Origin: Butyrivibrio sp.
Lineage (GTDB): Bacteria > Bacillota > Clostridia > Lachnospirales > Lachnospiraceae
Reading direction: 5' to 3'
Assembly (NCBI GenBank): GCA_015056655.1
Contig: SVFV01000039.1
Span: 1-32,334, forward strand
DNA length: 32,334 nt
The translations under genes and the position numbers were made by a program. Within the stretch, counting starts at the first letter, position 1. Every line of letters begins with the position of its first letter. Shown piece by piece: positions 6,399 through 15,293 of this stretch. The notes under the pieces are model-generated. The model worked only from the letters and a program-made list of their open reading frames with translations, was not told the origin of the DNA and ran no database searches.

Positions 6399-9300
6399 TC
6401 ACAATCCAAGCTTATTCTTTAATTCATTTGTTATATCATAAGCACTGTATTTCATAGGAATCTCGTATGTCTCATCCTTACTGTGCTGGCAGTCCCATAC
6501 CTGTGCATAGAAGGGATTCTTTCTTGCAATTGCAGGATAGTTCCAGGACTTCTTAAGGCACTCAGGACACCAGTGACCCCCATGAAGGACTGCGTTTACT
6601 GACATCTTGAATTCATGGCCAAATGCACATTTCCAAGTAACGGGAGTATAGATGTCTTTTGGTTCTTCACCTTCGTAGCTTCCGCCTCTATACTCTGCAG
6701 CATTTTCAAGGTCAGCCTTATCAAGGTTTGCTATACCCTTCTTCTCGTCATATCCGTGATCAAGGAAGGTCTCCGTCTCATCTGGATGATGGAGCTCGTG
6801 ATGTCTTTCCTTCTGCTTTTCTTCTTTAGAGCCGAAGAATGCATTGATCCAGTCTTCTTCGTTATTCTCATCCATCCAGATAGGTCCCATTGGTTTCCGC
6901 GCGATTTCCTCATTGTGAGCCTTAAGTGCTTCTGCTGTGGGCATCATGGCTGCGATCATGGGATTCTTCATCATCCTCTCTATCTCACCTCTCACACCTG
7001 CCCAGTACTGTGAACCCGGGATGCATCTGAAGTGAAGGTAGTTATCAAGAACATCAGAATCAGTATAGTAATGTCCATGGAAATTGAACCTTGCAAGGAG
7101 ATTAGGATCAAATACATCCTTAAAATCTATTCCCATCGGTTTAAGGCTCATTTCACCCATTTCCCATGCCGCAAGTCTGTACTCTTTGCCACTGCTCAGG
7201 TTATAAGCTCTTCTCCAAAACTCTTCAGGGACCCATTCCTCACAGAGGTTAGCCATGCATATACCTGATTCGATAGATGTACTCCACTCAAGCACGTTGT
7301 TTGCAGGCTGATGGAAGATGATAGGCTCTTCGCCCGCGCCTTCTGCGCTGGGATGCTGTCCTGTCTGTCTGATCGATACCCAGTATTTAAGACCGCTGTC
7401 AAAAACCGCAGCTTCCGAGAACACCTTGGATACTGCATAGTAATCATGAATTGAAGGATTCATCGGGTCTCCCACTCTTCCAAAGTGTACAGGCTCAAGA
7501 CGGCTTCCTGTCATGGCAACTGTGCCGACATATGCAAAGTGAACCTTGTCAGGATCAGGCTGCTCCTTGATTGCCTTTATGATATTCAGTGTCGATCCAA
7601 TATTCGTATAAAGAGTCTTTTCAGGATACTTATCAGCTGCTGGTGATACCATGGCACCGATGTGAAGTACATAGTCTGCTCCATCAACGCACTTCTTTAT
7701 GGTTTCATAATCAGCCATGTCGCCCCATACTACTTCAAGTGCAGGGTTTCTATACTTCTTAAGAAGCTCTCTGTTTTTATCAGAAGGTCTTGCAAGAATC
7801 CTTACCTTGAAGCGGTTATTTCTTGAAAGAAGCTGCTTCATGGTCTCCTGACCCATGATTCCTGTAGCTCCAGTGATAAACACAAGCTTTTTAGGCTGTG
7901 TGGCATGGCGGTGCTCCTCAGGATCATCAAACCTGAGGGCTACGTCATAGCCTTCTCTGATTGCATTGAGCGCTCTTCTTGCCCCGGCAGCATCACCTAC
8001 TTCATAGTAGCCTATGCCATTATCAAGGCAGCATTTCTCAAGTGCACTTCCGTCTCTCTTTTTAGCGCCAACAGCCATGACTGCATAGTCGCATTTATAG
8101 GACTTTTCTTCTCCATTAAGTTCACCTATAACAGCATTTCCATCTATTGCTTTGACCTTGATGCCGGTTACTATGTTGATGCCGTCCTTTGCAATCTGTT
8201 CTTCAACGCAGTATCTTCTTGCCATTCCCATATCTGCACAGTACTGGTCAAGCATCTCCAGAACAGTTATCTTACAGCCTTTTTCCGCAAGATACTCTGC
8301 TGTCTCTATTCCTACAAGTCCTCCACCGATAATGACAACATCTCCTGTAGGAGTCTTGTATCCATCAAGAACCTCATGTGAATTCACAACATAAGGAAGG
8401 TCGTATCCCTTAATCGGGATAATGATGGGTTCAGCACCAATTGCGTTGATTACTGTGTGCGGTTTGATCTCACCGATCAGTTCCGGTGTAACTTCCGTAT
8501 TCAGGCGGATGTCAACCCCAAGGCGCTTTGCTTTCTGTCCCATGGCGATTGCAGCAGCCTTCATCTCAGCTTTTCTGGGTGCCTGTCCTGCTGTGATGAA
8601 CTGTCCTCCCAGTGTATCTGATTTCTCGCATAATATAGGATTGTGACCTCTCTTTTTCAGGATGATAGCCGCTTCAAGACCTGCAACACCAGCTCCTGCT
8701 ATAAGAACTGTTTCAGACTTATCTGCCTTTGTGACCTGGCATTCAAGCTCTCTTCCTACGGCAGGGTTTCTCATACATGTTATATGCTCGCAGTTAGTGT
8801 CCGCGAAGCAGTCAAGACATCCCTGGTCGCATCCCACACAGTAATCGATGTCCTGAACATCTCCTGCCTTTGCTTTGTTGCAGAAATCGGGGTCAGCAAG
8901 CTGTGCTCTTCCCATAACAACCATATCGACCTTGTCTTCTTCAAGAATTCTCTCAGCAAGAACAGGAGTATTGATTCTTCCTACGCCGATAGTTAGCATA
9001 CCTGTTTCTTTTCTGATTCTTGCGGCGTTGTCGATGTTGAATCCCTGAGGAAGATCGATAGGCGGAACCTCAAACTTCTGTGCAGGAGTAATGACATTTC
9101 CTCTTGATACATCAAGTACATCTACACCTTCTTTACCCGCGAGCTCGCAGAACTCTATTACCTCTTCAATCGTCAGGCCTCCTTCAAGGTAGTCGTCATG
9201 AGCATCTATTCTCATGAAAAGAGGCATATCTTCCGGCATATTTGCTCTGATAGCCTTAATGCACTCAAGAGGGAACTTTGCACGGTTTTCAAAGGATCCA

Positions 9301-9857
9301 CCATACTCATCTGTTCTGTGGTTAATTCCACCTGAAAGAAATGAGTGAGGTAGATAGTTATGTGCACAGTGGAACTCAATGCAGTCAAATCCTGCTTCTA
9401 CGGCCCTTTTAGCAGCTTTTCCGTAGCATTCAACAATATCTTTTATCTGACTGACTGTTATCCCGGGAAGAGTTATCGTCTCACTGACCGGCATATCTGA
9501 CGCCATAAGTATCTGGGCAGTCTGATCCATTCCAACAGCGAGACTTCCCTGCCAAAGCTGAACACCGGCCTTTCCTCCTGCTTCATGAATTGCATCCGTA
9601 AGTTTCTTAAATCCGGGCACATACTTATCTTCACTGATTGAAAGAAAGTGCCTCGGTGCGCTGGGAGTGTGGACGCTGGCTACCTCAACAATGTTAAGCC
9701 CGCTCCCGCCCTTGGCTCTTGCCACATGGTACGCTATTAATTTATCTGTAACAAAGCTGTCATTCCCCGAAAACTTTGTTCCCATTGCCGGCATGATTAT
9801 CCTGTTGTTCAGTTCCATGCCTTTGATTCTGATTGGTGTAAAAAGCTTTTCAAACAT
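6399..9857 (-). CDS. Four-module fusion: OYE-like ene-reductase, 4Fe-4S/FAD/NAD(P) domain, extended SDR and zinc-binding tail
   Basis: A 1152-residue protein with GGAGG before its ATG. Residues 1-330 are an FMN TIM barrel of the 2,4-dienoyl-CoA reductase/BaiCD type (EFHCAHNYLPHSFLSGG at 161-177, RTDEYGGSFENR). Cys340, 343, 347 and 361 match the 4Fe-4S site of such reductases. FAD-binding GAGVAGLE is at 388-395 and NAD(P)-binding GGGLVGIE at 511-518. From about 656 an extended SDR begins (TGATGIMG at 662-669, catalytic Y807-x3-K811). The tail has C1077-x3-H1081 and C1097-x2-C1100, a likely zinc site. Residues 656-1152 resemble the separate protein at 19566-21110. Fusing C=C and carbonyl reduction suggests sequential reduction of an enone in an aglycone such as a flavonoid or steroid. 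It is cytoplasmic. Domain calls are firm, the substrate is inferred. Confidence 0.9.
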   Translation of the reverse strand: MFEKLFTPIRIKGMELNNRIIMPAMGTKFSGNDSFVTDKLIAYHVARAKGGSGLNIVEVASVHTPSAPRHFLSISEDKYVPGFKKLTDAIHEAGGKAGVQLWQGSLAVGMDQTAQILMASDMPVSETITLPGITVSQIKDIVECYGKAAKRAVEAGFDCIEFHCAHNYLPHSFLSGGINHRTDEYGGSFENRAKFPLECIKAIRANMPEDMPLFMRIDAHDDYLEGGLTIEEVIEFCELAGKEGVDVLDVSRGNVITPAQKFEVPPIDLPQGFNIDNAARIRKETGMLTIGVGRINTPVLAERILEEDKVDMVVMGRAQLADPDFCNKAKAGDVQDIDYCVGCDQGCLDCFADTNCEHITCMRNPAVGRELECQVTKADKSETVLIAGAGVAGLEAAIILKKRGHNPILCEKSDTLGGQFITAGQAPRKAEMKAAAIAMGQKAKRLGVDIRLNTEVTPELIGEIKPHTVINAIGAEPIIIPIKGYDLPYVVNSHEVLDGYKTPTGDVVIIGGGLVGIETAEYLAEKGCKITVLEMLDQYCADMGMARRYCVEEQIAKDGINIVTGIKVKAIDGNAVIGELNGEEKSYKCDYAVMAVGAKKRDGSALEKCCLDNGIGYYEVGDAAGARRALNAIREGYDVALRFDDPEEHRHATQPKKLVFITGATGIMGQETMKQLLSRNNRFKVRILARPSDKNRELLKKYRNPALEVVWGDMADYETIKKCVDGADYVLHIGAMVSPAADKYPEKTLYTNIGSTLNIIKAIKEQPDPDKVHFAYVGTVAMTGSRLEPVHFGRVGDPMNPSIHDYYAVSKVFSEAAVFDSGLKYWVSIRQTGQHPSAEGAGEEPIIFHQPANNVLEWSTSIESGICMANLCEEWVPEEFWRRAYNLSSGKEYRLAAWEMGEMSLKPMGIDFKDVFDPNLLARFNFHGHYYTDSDVLDNYLHFRCIPGSQYWAGVRGEIERMMKNPMIAAMMPTAEALKAHNEEIARKPMGPIWMDENNEEDWINAFFGSKEEKQKERHHELHHPDETETFLDHGYDEKKGIANLDKADLENAAEYRGGSYEGEEPKDIYTPVTWKCAFGHEFKMSVNAVLHGGHWCPECLKKSWNYPAIARKNPFYAQVWDCQHSKDETYEIPMKYSAYDITNELKNKLGL

Positions 9858-9893
9858 TTTCCTACCTCCGTTTATCTTGATTTTGCTTTAAAC

Positions 9894-9954
9894 AAAAAAA
9901 TCACATAATCCTGAATTATCCCTGTTTATCTGGGATAATTATAGAATTATGTGA
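9894..9954 (-). terminator. Two-stem intrinsic terminator after the rhamnosidase gene
   Basis: On the minus strand an outer 9-bp stem (9954-9946 with 9909-9901) and an inner 8-bp stem (9939-9932 with 9922-9915), separated by an asymmetric internal loop, are followed by seven T (complement of 9894-9900). It ends transcripts reading through from the GPH/GH3/GH78 operon. Its left arm contains the -10 box of the next gene's promoter, so RNAs starting there lack that arm and should not terminate. Confidence 0.85.
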
Positions 9955-9966
9955 CTCTGATTTATT
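9938..9966 (-). promoter_or_regulatory. Activator-type promoter of the fusion enzyme gene
   Basis: A perfect TATAAT (complement of 9938-9943) lies 17 bases from AATAAA (complement of 9961-9966), a very poor -35 that coincides with the edge of the tandem repeat. This is typical of promoters needing an AraC-type activator bound over the -35 region. The same arrangement occurs at the GPH promoter. A second TATAAT-like string at the complement of 10012-10017 overlaps the rhamnosidase stop and is a less likely start. Confidence 0.6.
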
Positions 9967-10000
9967 GTATATATGTGAATTTTATTGTATATATGTGAAT
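9961..10000. repeat. Perfect 20-bp tandem direct repeat, candidate AraC operator pair
   Basis: TTTATTGTATATATGTGAAT occurs twice head to tail (9961-9980 and 9981-10000) with no mismatch. Two diverged copies with the same 20-bp period and orientation occur at 16778-16817, each matching 15 of 20 bases. The period of two helical turns suits an AraC-type protein binding two direct half-sites on one face. It lies between the rhamnosidase stop codon and the terminator. Confidence 0.8.
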
Positions 10001-10012
10001 CATTCTAATTCA

Positions 10013-12778
10013 TTATATACAAGTCCTATCTGCGCCCTGGTTATTTGCTTTTTCCTGCACATTAAGAGCTGCTATTACAGCTTCATACATAGGCTTTGCT
10101 TCAGGAGCCTGAACCAGCATCTCCGTAAGAGTCATGCCCATGGCATATCCGATCATGGGATTATCCAGCATTCCCGGAGCAAACTGTTCAAACATGTCCT
10201 TTGCAAGCTGATTCTGCAATATCTCGCCAAGAGTGCTCTCCATGCTGTATCTCTCCACAGTCAGATCCGTATCAGTAGCATAGTCGAACTCATAGGTTCC
10301 GGAACCAAGCACCTTAGTCTCAGTCTGCTCAGGAAGGGTCAACTCAGCCGTAGTATTAACCGGAACAACAACCTTAACCTTTATCCTTCTATCTTTGCAG
10401 CTCACATGACTCTCTATGGTTCCGTACATGGTTTCAAAAGACCTGTCGAAAGAATAAATGCCCTTCACCAGCATCGGCTTTACCCTGAATCTCTTGTATC
10501 CGGGCTCAAGCTGCTCGATTCCACTTATCTTCCTGAACATCCAGTCTGCGATCGAACCATAGGCATAGTGATTAAGAGAGTTCATTCCGGACACATCATA
10601 GTCACCCTCCGGTGTGATGGAATTCCATCTCTCCCAAATCGTTGTTGCCCCCTTATTTACGGCATAGAGCCATGAAGGATAGTCCTCACGCATGAAAAGA
10701 ACTGTTGCCAGATCATGAGCGCCGTTCTCGGAAAGTACATGGCAAAGGTATGGAGTTCCTACAAAACCTGTCACCAGGTGATTCTTGTGTGCAGCTATAT
10801 TTTCAACCAAAGCATCAAGGATTCGCTTTCTGTCCTTTTCTCTTGCCAGGCCGAAGAAAAGAGATATCACTTCCCCGGTCTGTGTCTCACTTACGATACG
10901 TCCTGTCGAGGTATAATACTCACTCCTGAAGGCTTCAAGGGTCTTTTCATAAAGCTTAGAGTATCTCTTTTCGGCATCGGAATGTCCGAGAACTTTGGCT
11001 GTCTTTCTCACAATATCGGTCACATACAGATAGTAAGCATTTGCTATAAGATACTTGTCTGTCGCACCGGTCCTGTCAGCCATCTCCTCCTTATCCAGCG
11101 CAAGCCAGTCACCGTACTGAAAGCCGGTCTGCCAAAGGCCGTTATCGCCGCAGTGATTCCTTATATGATCAACCCATTCATGCATGCACTGCCAGGAATC
11201 TGAAAGAATCCTTGTATCGCCATAGGTCTGATAAACAGCCCATGGAATGATAACAGCTGCATCCGACCAGGCTGACGAACTGTATGAGCCCAGTATATCC
11301 GGAACCACATGAGGCACACCCTTTTCAAGAGATGACTCGGCAACAATATCCTTCATCCATTTGCTGTAGAACCTGGCTGTGTTTCTGATCTCTGAAGCAG
11401 TCCAGCAAAAAACCTGGGCATCTCCCATCCAGCCGAGCCTTTCGTCCCTCTGAGGGCAATCTGTCGGAACATCAAGGAAGTTATCCCTAAAGCTCCAGGT
11501 CACATTGCTATAGAGCTGATTGACCTTCTTATTTGAGCACTCAAAATCTCCGATCTCTTCCATATCAGAGTGGATAACCAGAGCTGTGAACATGTCCTCT
11601 GTGAGATCCTCAATGCCTTCGATCTTCGCATACCTGAAGCCATGGAAAGTGAATTTAGGTGAAAGAACCTGCCTCTCTCCATTAAGCACAAACGCATCTA
11701 TAGACACGGCTTTTCGCAAAGTTTCAGGATAAAAGACTCCGTTCTTATCCAGGGTCTCAGCATGCTTAACTGTTACCTTCTGCCCTTTTTTGCCCTTTAT
11801 ATTAAGCTCAACAACACCTGTAAGGTTTTGCCCGAAATCCACAAGCTTATTGCCTTCGGGATCTGTAAATATCTTTACGGGTTTAAGCCTCTTTGTTACC
11901 CTGACGGGCTCATTTTCCTGGGCAACAAGGGTCTTTGGATCGAACTCCGTTACTGATACCTTACCCTCTGCAAAATCAGCTTTTGTGGTATCTACCGACT
12001 CTCCCATATAGATCTCACTTGATAGAATCTGCCCTTCTCTTACGCCCCAGTTCTCATCAGTAAAGATCTTGTCGCAGCTTCCATCCTCATAGAAAACGTG
12101 AATCTCAGCAAAAGCAGCAACCCTGTCACCATAATTATTGGGCTTTAGAGTGAATCCAAGGATGCCCTTATACCATCCGTTTCCAACTGTGATCTCAACG
12201 AAGTTTCTTTTATCAATAAGCTCAGTAATATCATAGATCTGATACTGAAGCCTGTTCTTGTAGCTGGTCCACCCGGGAGCCATTCTCAGGTCTCCTGCAG
12301 TCTTTCCGTTTACGCTCATCTCATAAACGCCGTAGCTTGTGACGTAGGCAACAGCTCTTTTAACCTTTTTCCTGGTAGCAAAAGAACTGTAGAACACAGG
12401 ACAGCTCTTGTTATCCTCTTCAAAATCGTGGGTGATCATGCGCGCCTGAAAGCTTGCAGGATCAAATATACCTGTAACGAAACTGCCTTCTATCTCACTT
12501 TTTTCATCATGATTGTCGCAGGCTTCCACATGAACACCGTATGCCGTCTCATCTAAAAGCGCATCTCCCGCATACTCCACATGTATTGATGCATCTGACT
12601 CTATCAACTTGCTGTCCCAGACAGTGTCTCCGCTATCAGATTCAGTGACAACAATGCGATAGTTCTTCTGCATGGTATCGGTCCTGCCGGACTTAAGTTT
12701 CCAGGAAAACCTTGGATTTTTTACTGAAAGTCCGAAAGGAGCTTTGTCATATTCTATTCTAAGGTCATATAAATTCAT
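10013..12778 (-). CDS. GH78 alpha-L-rhamnosidase, cytoplasmic, with C-terminal helical extension
   Basis: A 921-residue enzyme that removes terminal alpha-L-rhamnose. The N-terminus (LRIEYDKAPFGLSVKNPRFSW) is the standard start of bacterial GH78 proteins. Beta-domains fill residues 1-410; the (alpha/alpha)6 catalytic domain carries DVPTDCPQRDERLGWMGD (436-453) with general acid Glu446, and TTIWERW (712-718) with Glu716 as likely base. A beta-sandwich covers about 755-840. Residues 845-905 form an extra helical tail (LGEILQNQLAKDMFEQFAPG) not part of the core. There is no signal peptide, so the substrate must be imported. It lies 25 bases after the GH3 stop and is last in the GPH/GH3/GH78 operon, with AGAGGA before the ATG. 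Confidence 0.93.
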   Translation of the reverse strand: MNLYDLRIEYDKAPFGLSVKNPRFSWKLKSGRTDTMQKNYRIVVTESDSGDTVWDSKLIESDASIHVEYAGDALLDETAYGVHVEACDNHDEKSEIEGSFVTGIFDPASFQARMITHDFEEDNKSCPVFYSSFATRKKVKRAVAYVTSYGVYEMSVNGKTAGDLRMAPGWTSYKNRLQYQIYDITELIDKRNFVEITVGNGWYKGILGFTLKPNNYGDRVAAFAEIHVFYEDGSCDKIFTDENWGVREGQILSSEIYMGESVDTTKADFAEGKVSVTEFDPKTLVAQENEPVRVTKRLKPVKIFTDPEGNKLVDFGQNLTGVVELNIKGKKGQKVTVKHAETLDKNGVFYPETLRKAVSIDAFVLNGERQVLSPKFTFHGFRYAKIEGIEDLTEDMFTALVIHSDMEEIGDFECSNKKVNQLYSNVTWSFRDNFLDVPTDCPQRDERLGWMGDAQVFCWTASEIRNTARFYSKWMKDIVAESSLEKGVPHVVPDILGSYSSSAWSDAAVIIPWAVYQTYGDTRILSDSWQCMHEWVDHIRNHCGDNGLWQTGFQYGDWLALDKEEMADRTGATDKYLIANAYYLYVTDIVRKTAKVLGHSDAEKRYSKLYEKTLEAFRSEYYTSTGRIVSETQTGEVISLFFGLAREKDRKRILDALVENIAAHKNHLVTGFVGTPYLCHVLSENGAHDLATVLFMREDYPSWLYAVNKGATTIWERWNSITPEGDYDVSGMNSLNHYAYGSIADWMFRKISGIEQLEPGYKRFRVKPMLVKGIYSFDRSFETMYGTIESHVSCKDRRIKVKVVVPVNTTAELTLPEQTETKVLGSGTYEFDYATDTDLTVERYSMESTLGEILQNQLAKDMFEQFAPGMLDNPMIGYAMGMTLTEMLVQAPEAKPMYEAVIAALNVQEKANNQGADRTCI

Positions 12779-12803
12779 TTAATTATTCCTCTCACTTGGA
12801 AAG

Positions 12804-15233
12804 TCAGGCCAGTTTCGCAGCCATCTTTATAACTCTGGAGGCGTTTATCTCAAGCTGCTTTCTGTCAAGAGTTCCGGCTTTAAGCGCATTTAAAACATTC
12901 TCATAGTCCTTCTTGCCACCGGGCATAAACAGGTCACCACCGGCCTTTGCCACTTCATTTGACAATGAGTTTCTGTAAATGGAGTTCTTGCTGTCCATCA
13001 TGCTCATCACCCAGTCGGTCATAACGATGCCTTCAAAGCCAAACTCACAGCGGAGCACATCCTCGATAAGGCCTCTGTGCTCAGCAGTATGGGTTCCGTT
13101 CAAAAGGTTATAGCTGGTCATCAGCGCGTGAGGCTGTGAAAGCCTTACACAGATTCCGAAGCCGCGAAGATAAATTTCTCGCATTGCTCTCTCACTCACA
13201 TGGGAGTTGTTACAGTAACGGTTAGTCTCAGCATTGTTGGCTGCGTAATGCTTGATGGTTGTGCCACAGCCCTTGTGCCTTTGAACTCCTCTGGTGATGG
13301 CCGCCGCCATAAGTCCCGATACAAGCGGATCCTCTGAATAGTACTCAAAGTTCCTTCCGCAAAGGATGCTCCTGTGGATGTTGAGCGCAGGAGCAAGCCA
13401 CAGATTGATTCCCATACGCTCCATCTCATCTCCGACAATATCGCCAAGGCTCTCAGCAAACTCCACATTGAAGCTCTGTGCGATGGCTGTGCCGATGGGT
13501 ATCCTGGTTGCTGCGTGTTCCTTTATAGTTACTCCCTTTGGGGTTTTGCTTCCGCCGGTTAAAAGATTTGCTATGAATCTGGCCACCGGGCCCATGGCTT
13601 CCTGCATGCTCTCGGGGATCATCCCTGCTCCGCCTACACCGTGAGCACCCTTTTCATCCTCGTAGTACTCAAGGGAAAGCCTGAGTCCCGCAGGTCCGTC
13701 GGCCATGATAAGTGGCTTAATGCCTTTGTTTTCAAGCAAAGAAGTAGTCTCACCTGCTGCTCCTGCCACATGAGTTGCAGCATTTCCGATTATTGAAAGG
13801 CCCTTGGCATTTGGGTCAAATCCACCGATTTCCAAATAACACAGTTCCTCATCCGAAAGTTCTTTTACCTTATCATCAATCTCATATTCCCTGTCAAAAG
13901 AAACTTCGCCGCAGGAGAAGTCTTTTGCATCAATAATGATTCTCTTAGCCTTAGCAGGAACATTCCCCCTGTCAAAGGAAGGCGCTGTAATATCTTTAAA
14001 TCCAGGATCGCCAAGGCAATTCTTTGTCTTAAGAACAGTAACTTTCTCATCAAGGCCTGCCACACATATGACCTCAGTATTTGCGCTGCTGTTTCCGACT
14101 CTTACGATATATTCACCCTTTTCAAGAATGTATGAGGCGCTCTTCTCGTCATAAGAAGAAAGGTCTTTAAGGTCAAAAGAAATCACAATCTCTTCCTCTT
14201 TACCCGGTGCAAGAAGACCTGTTTTTGCAAAGCCTGCCAGTTCCTGATATGCCTTGGGAAGTTCCCCTTCTGGGAGTGTCACATAGGCCTGAACAACCTC
14301 TTTTCCTGCGGCAGATCCTGTATTCTTTACAACAGCTTTGAGGGTGACTACGCTGCCTTTCGCCTCTGCGTCCTTACAGCTGATTTCAAAGTCTGTATAA
14401 GAAAGTCCAAAGCCAAACGGGAAAAGAGCCTTATGCCCAAAGGTATCAAAATACCTGTATCCCACGTAAATGCCTTCTTTGTATTCATTGTCATTGAAAT
14501 CGCCAAATGTGCCCTCAGCTGAGTATTCCTCAAAAGCTGCCCAGGTTGTGGTCAGCTTCCCTGAAGGATTCTGTTTGCCTGTAAGAATGTCGGAGAGCAC
14601 TTTTCCCATGTCAGAGCAAAGCTGTGACAAAATGAGAATGTTTCCAACTTCCATAACCGGTGTTAGATCCACCGGTCCTCCAACATTAAGAACCAGCATG
14701 AATCTGTCATATTTCTTATTTAAAGCAATGATGTCCCTCACTTCTGATCTTGTGAGTTTTACATCGCCTTCTACGACCTTCCTGTCGCTCCCCTCTCCGG
14801 AGTTTCTTGAAAGAACATAGATGCACACATCACCGCCTTCAGCATCAAGAGCCAGTCCGTGGCAGGGCTCCAAAAGCTCTTTTCCCATTAGATACATGAT
14901 GGGGTTTTCATGCTTCTTTTTGGCTTCCTTCTTAAGAGTCTTATAGTACTCTTTCTTGGCGGTTTTCCTCACCTCGTCATACTCATCAAGCCACTTCTTT
15001 GTGGTGATCTCAAAGCCCTCTTTTTCCAAACCTTTTTCAATCGTATATGAAAATCTGGTGTTGACTTCTCCTGACCCGGTGCCACCCATGATCGTATAGC
15101 GCATACCTGAGCCGTAGGCTGCTATTTTGCAAGGCTTCTCTAAGGGAAATTTCCCGTTCTTTTTAAGAAGCACAGTGCACTCGGCTGCGTTATCCAGTAC
15201 CAGATTTAAATGATCAGTTTCATACTGCTGCAT
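12804..15233 (-). CDS. GH3 beta-glucosidase with swapped domain order
   Basis: An 809-residue GH3 enzyme in which the usual C-terminal domain comes first (about 1-285, with SGEGSDR and LTGKQNPSGKLTTTW), then a fibronectin III-like domain (about 290-390), and the (beta/alpha)8 nucleophile domain last (about 460-809). The latter has GRNFEYYSEDP (627-637), KHYAANN (661-667) and EGIVMTDW with nucleophile Asp740. This inverted order is known from Ruminococcus albus and Butyrivibrio fibrisolvens beta-glucosidases. There is no signal peptide. It should remove beta-linked glucose exposed after rhamnose removal, or act on other glucosides. GAGGTG precedes the ATG. The GPH gene is 60 bases upstream, with a stem-loop between them. 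Confidence 0.92.
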   Translation of the reverse strand: MQQYETDHLNLVLDNAAECTVLLKKNGKFPLEKPCKIAAYGSGMRYTIMGGTGSGEVNTRFSYTIEKGLEKEGFEITTKKWLDEYDEVRKTAKKEYYKTLKKEAKKKHENPIMYLMGKELLEPCHGLALDAEGGDVCIYVLSRNSGEGSDRKVVEGDVKLTRSEVRDIIALNKKYDRFMLVLNVGGPVDLTPVMEVGNILILSQLCSDMGKVLSDILTGKQNPSGKLTTTWAAFEEYSAEGTFGDFNDNEYKEGIYVGYRYFDTFGHKALFPFGFGLSYTDFEISCKDAEAKGSVVTLKAVVKNTGSAAGKEVVQAYVTLPEGELPKAYQELAGFAKTGLLAPGKEEEIVISFDLKDLSSYDEKSASYILEKGEYIVRVGNSSANTEVICVAGLDEKVTVLKTKNCLGDPGFKDITAPSFDRGNVPAKAKRIIIDAKDFSCGEVSFDREYEIDDKVKELSDEELCYLEIGGFDPNAKGLSIIGNAATHVAGAAGETTSLLENKGIKPLIMADGPAGLRLSLEYYEDEKGAHGVGGAGMIPESMQEAMGPVARFIANLLTGGSKTPKGVTIKEHAATRIPIGTAIAQSFNVEFAESLGDIVGDEMERMGINLWLAPALNIHRSILCGRNFEYYSEDPLVSGLMAAAITRGVQRHKGCGTTIKHYAANNAETNRYCNNSHVSERAMREIYLRGFGICVRLSQPHALMTSYNLLNGTHTAEHRGLIEDVLRCEFGFEGIVMTDWVMSMMDSKNSIYRNSLSNEVAKAGGDLFMPGGKKDYENVLNALKAGTLDRKQLEINASRVIKMAAKLA

Positions 15234-15258
15234 ATTTACACCTCTTCCATAAATGGTT

Positions 15259-15285
15259 TTTGAGGCGGAATTTCACCGCCTCAAA
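15259..15285 (-). other. Intercistronic stem-loop between symporter and GH3 genes
   Basis: TTTGAGGCGG (15259-15268) and CCGCCTCAAA (15276-15285) form a perfect 10-bp stem with a seven-base loop between the GPH stop and the GH3 start. It has no T-run on the minus strand, so it is not a normal terminator. It may stabilise the upstream transporter mRNA or reduce read-through. Confidence 0.6.
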
Positions 15286-15293
15286 TTTCCGTA

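Noticed and set aside
7905..8381. 158-codon plus-strand open frame
   Set aside because: It lies opposite the FAD/NAD(P) and SDR region of the fusion gene, has no ribosome binding site and no protein-family pattern; a shadow of the strong minus-strand coding.
9961..10000. CRISPR or satellite repeat
   Set aside because: Only two 20-bp units with no spacers; the matching diverged pair at another promoter makes an operator the better explanation.
9965..10675. 236-codon plus-strand open frame opposite the rhamnosidase
   Set aside because: It starts inside the tandem repeats, runs antisense to conserved GH78 sequence and has low-complexity composition.
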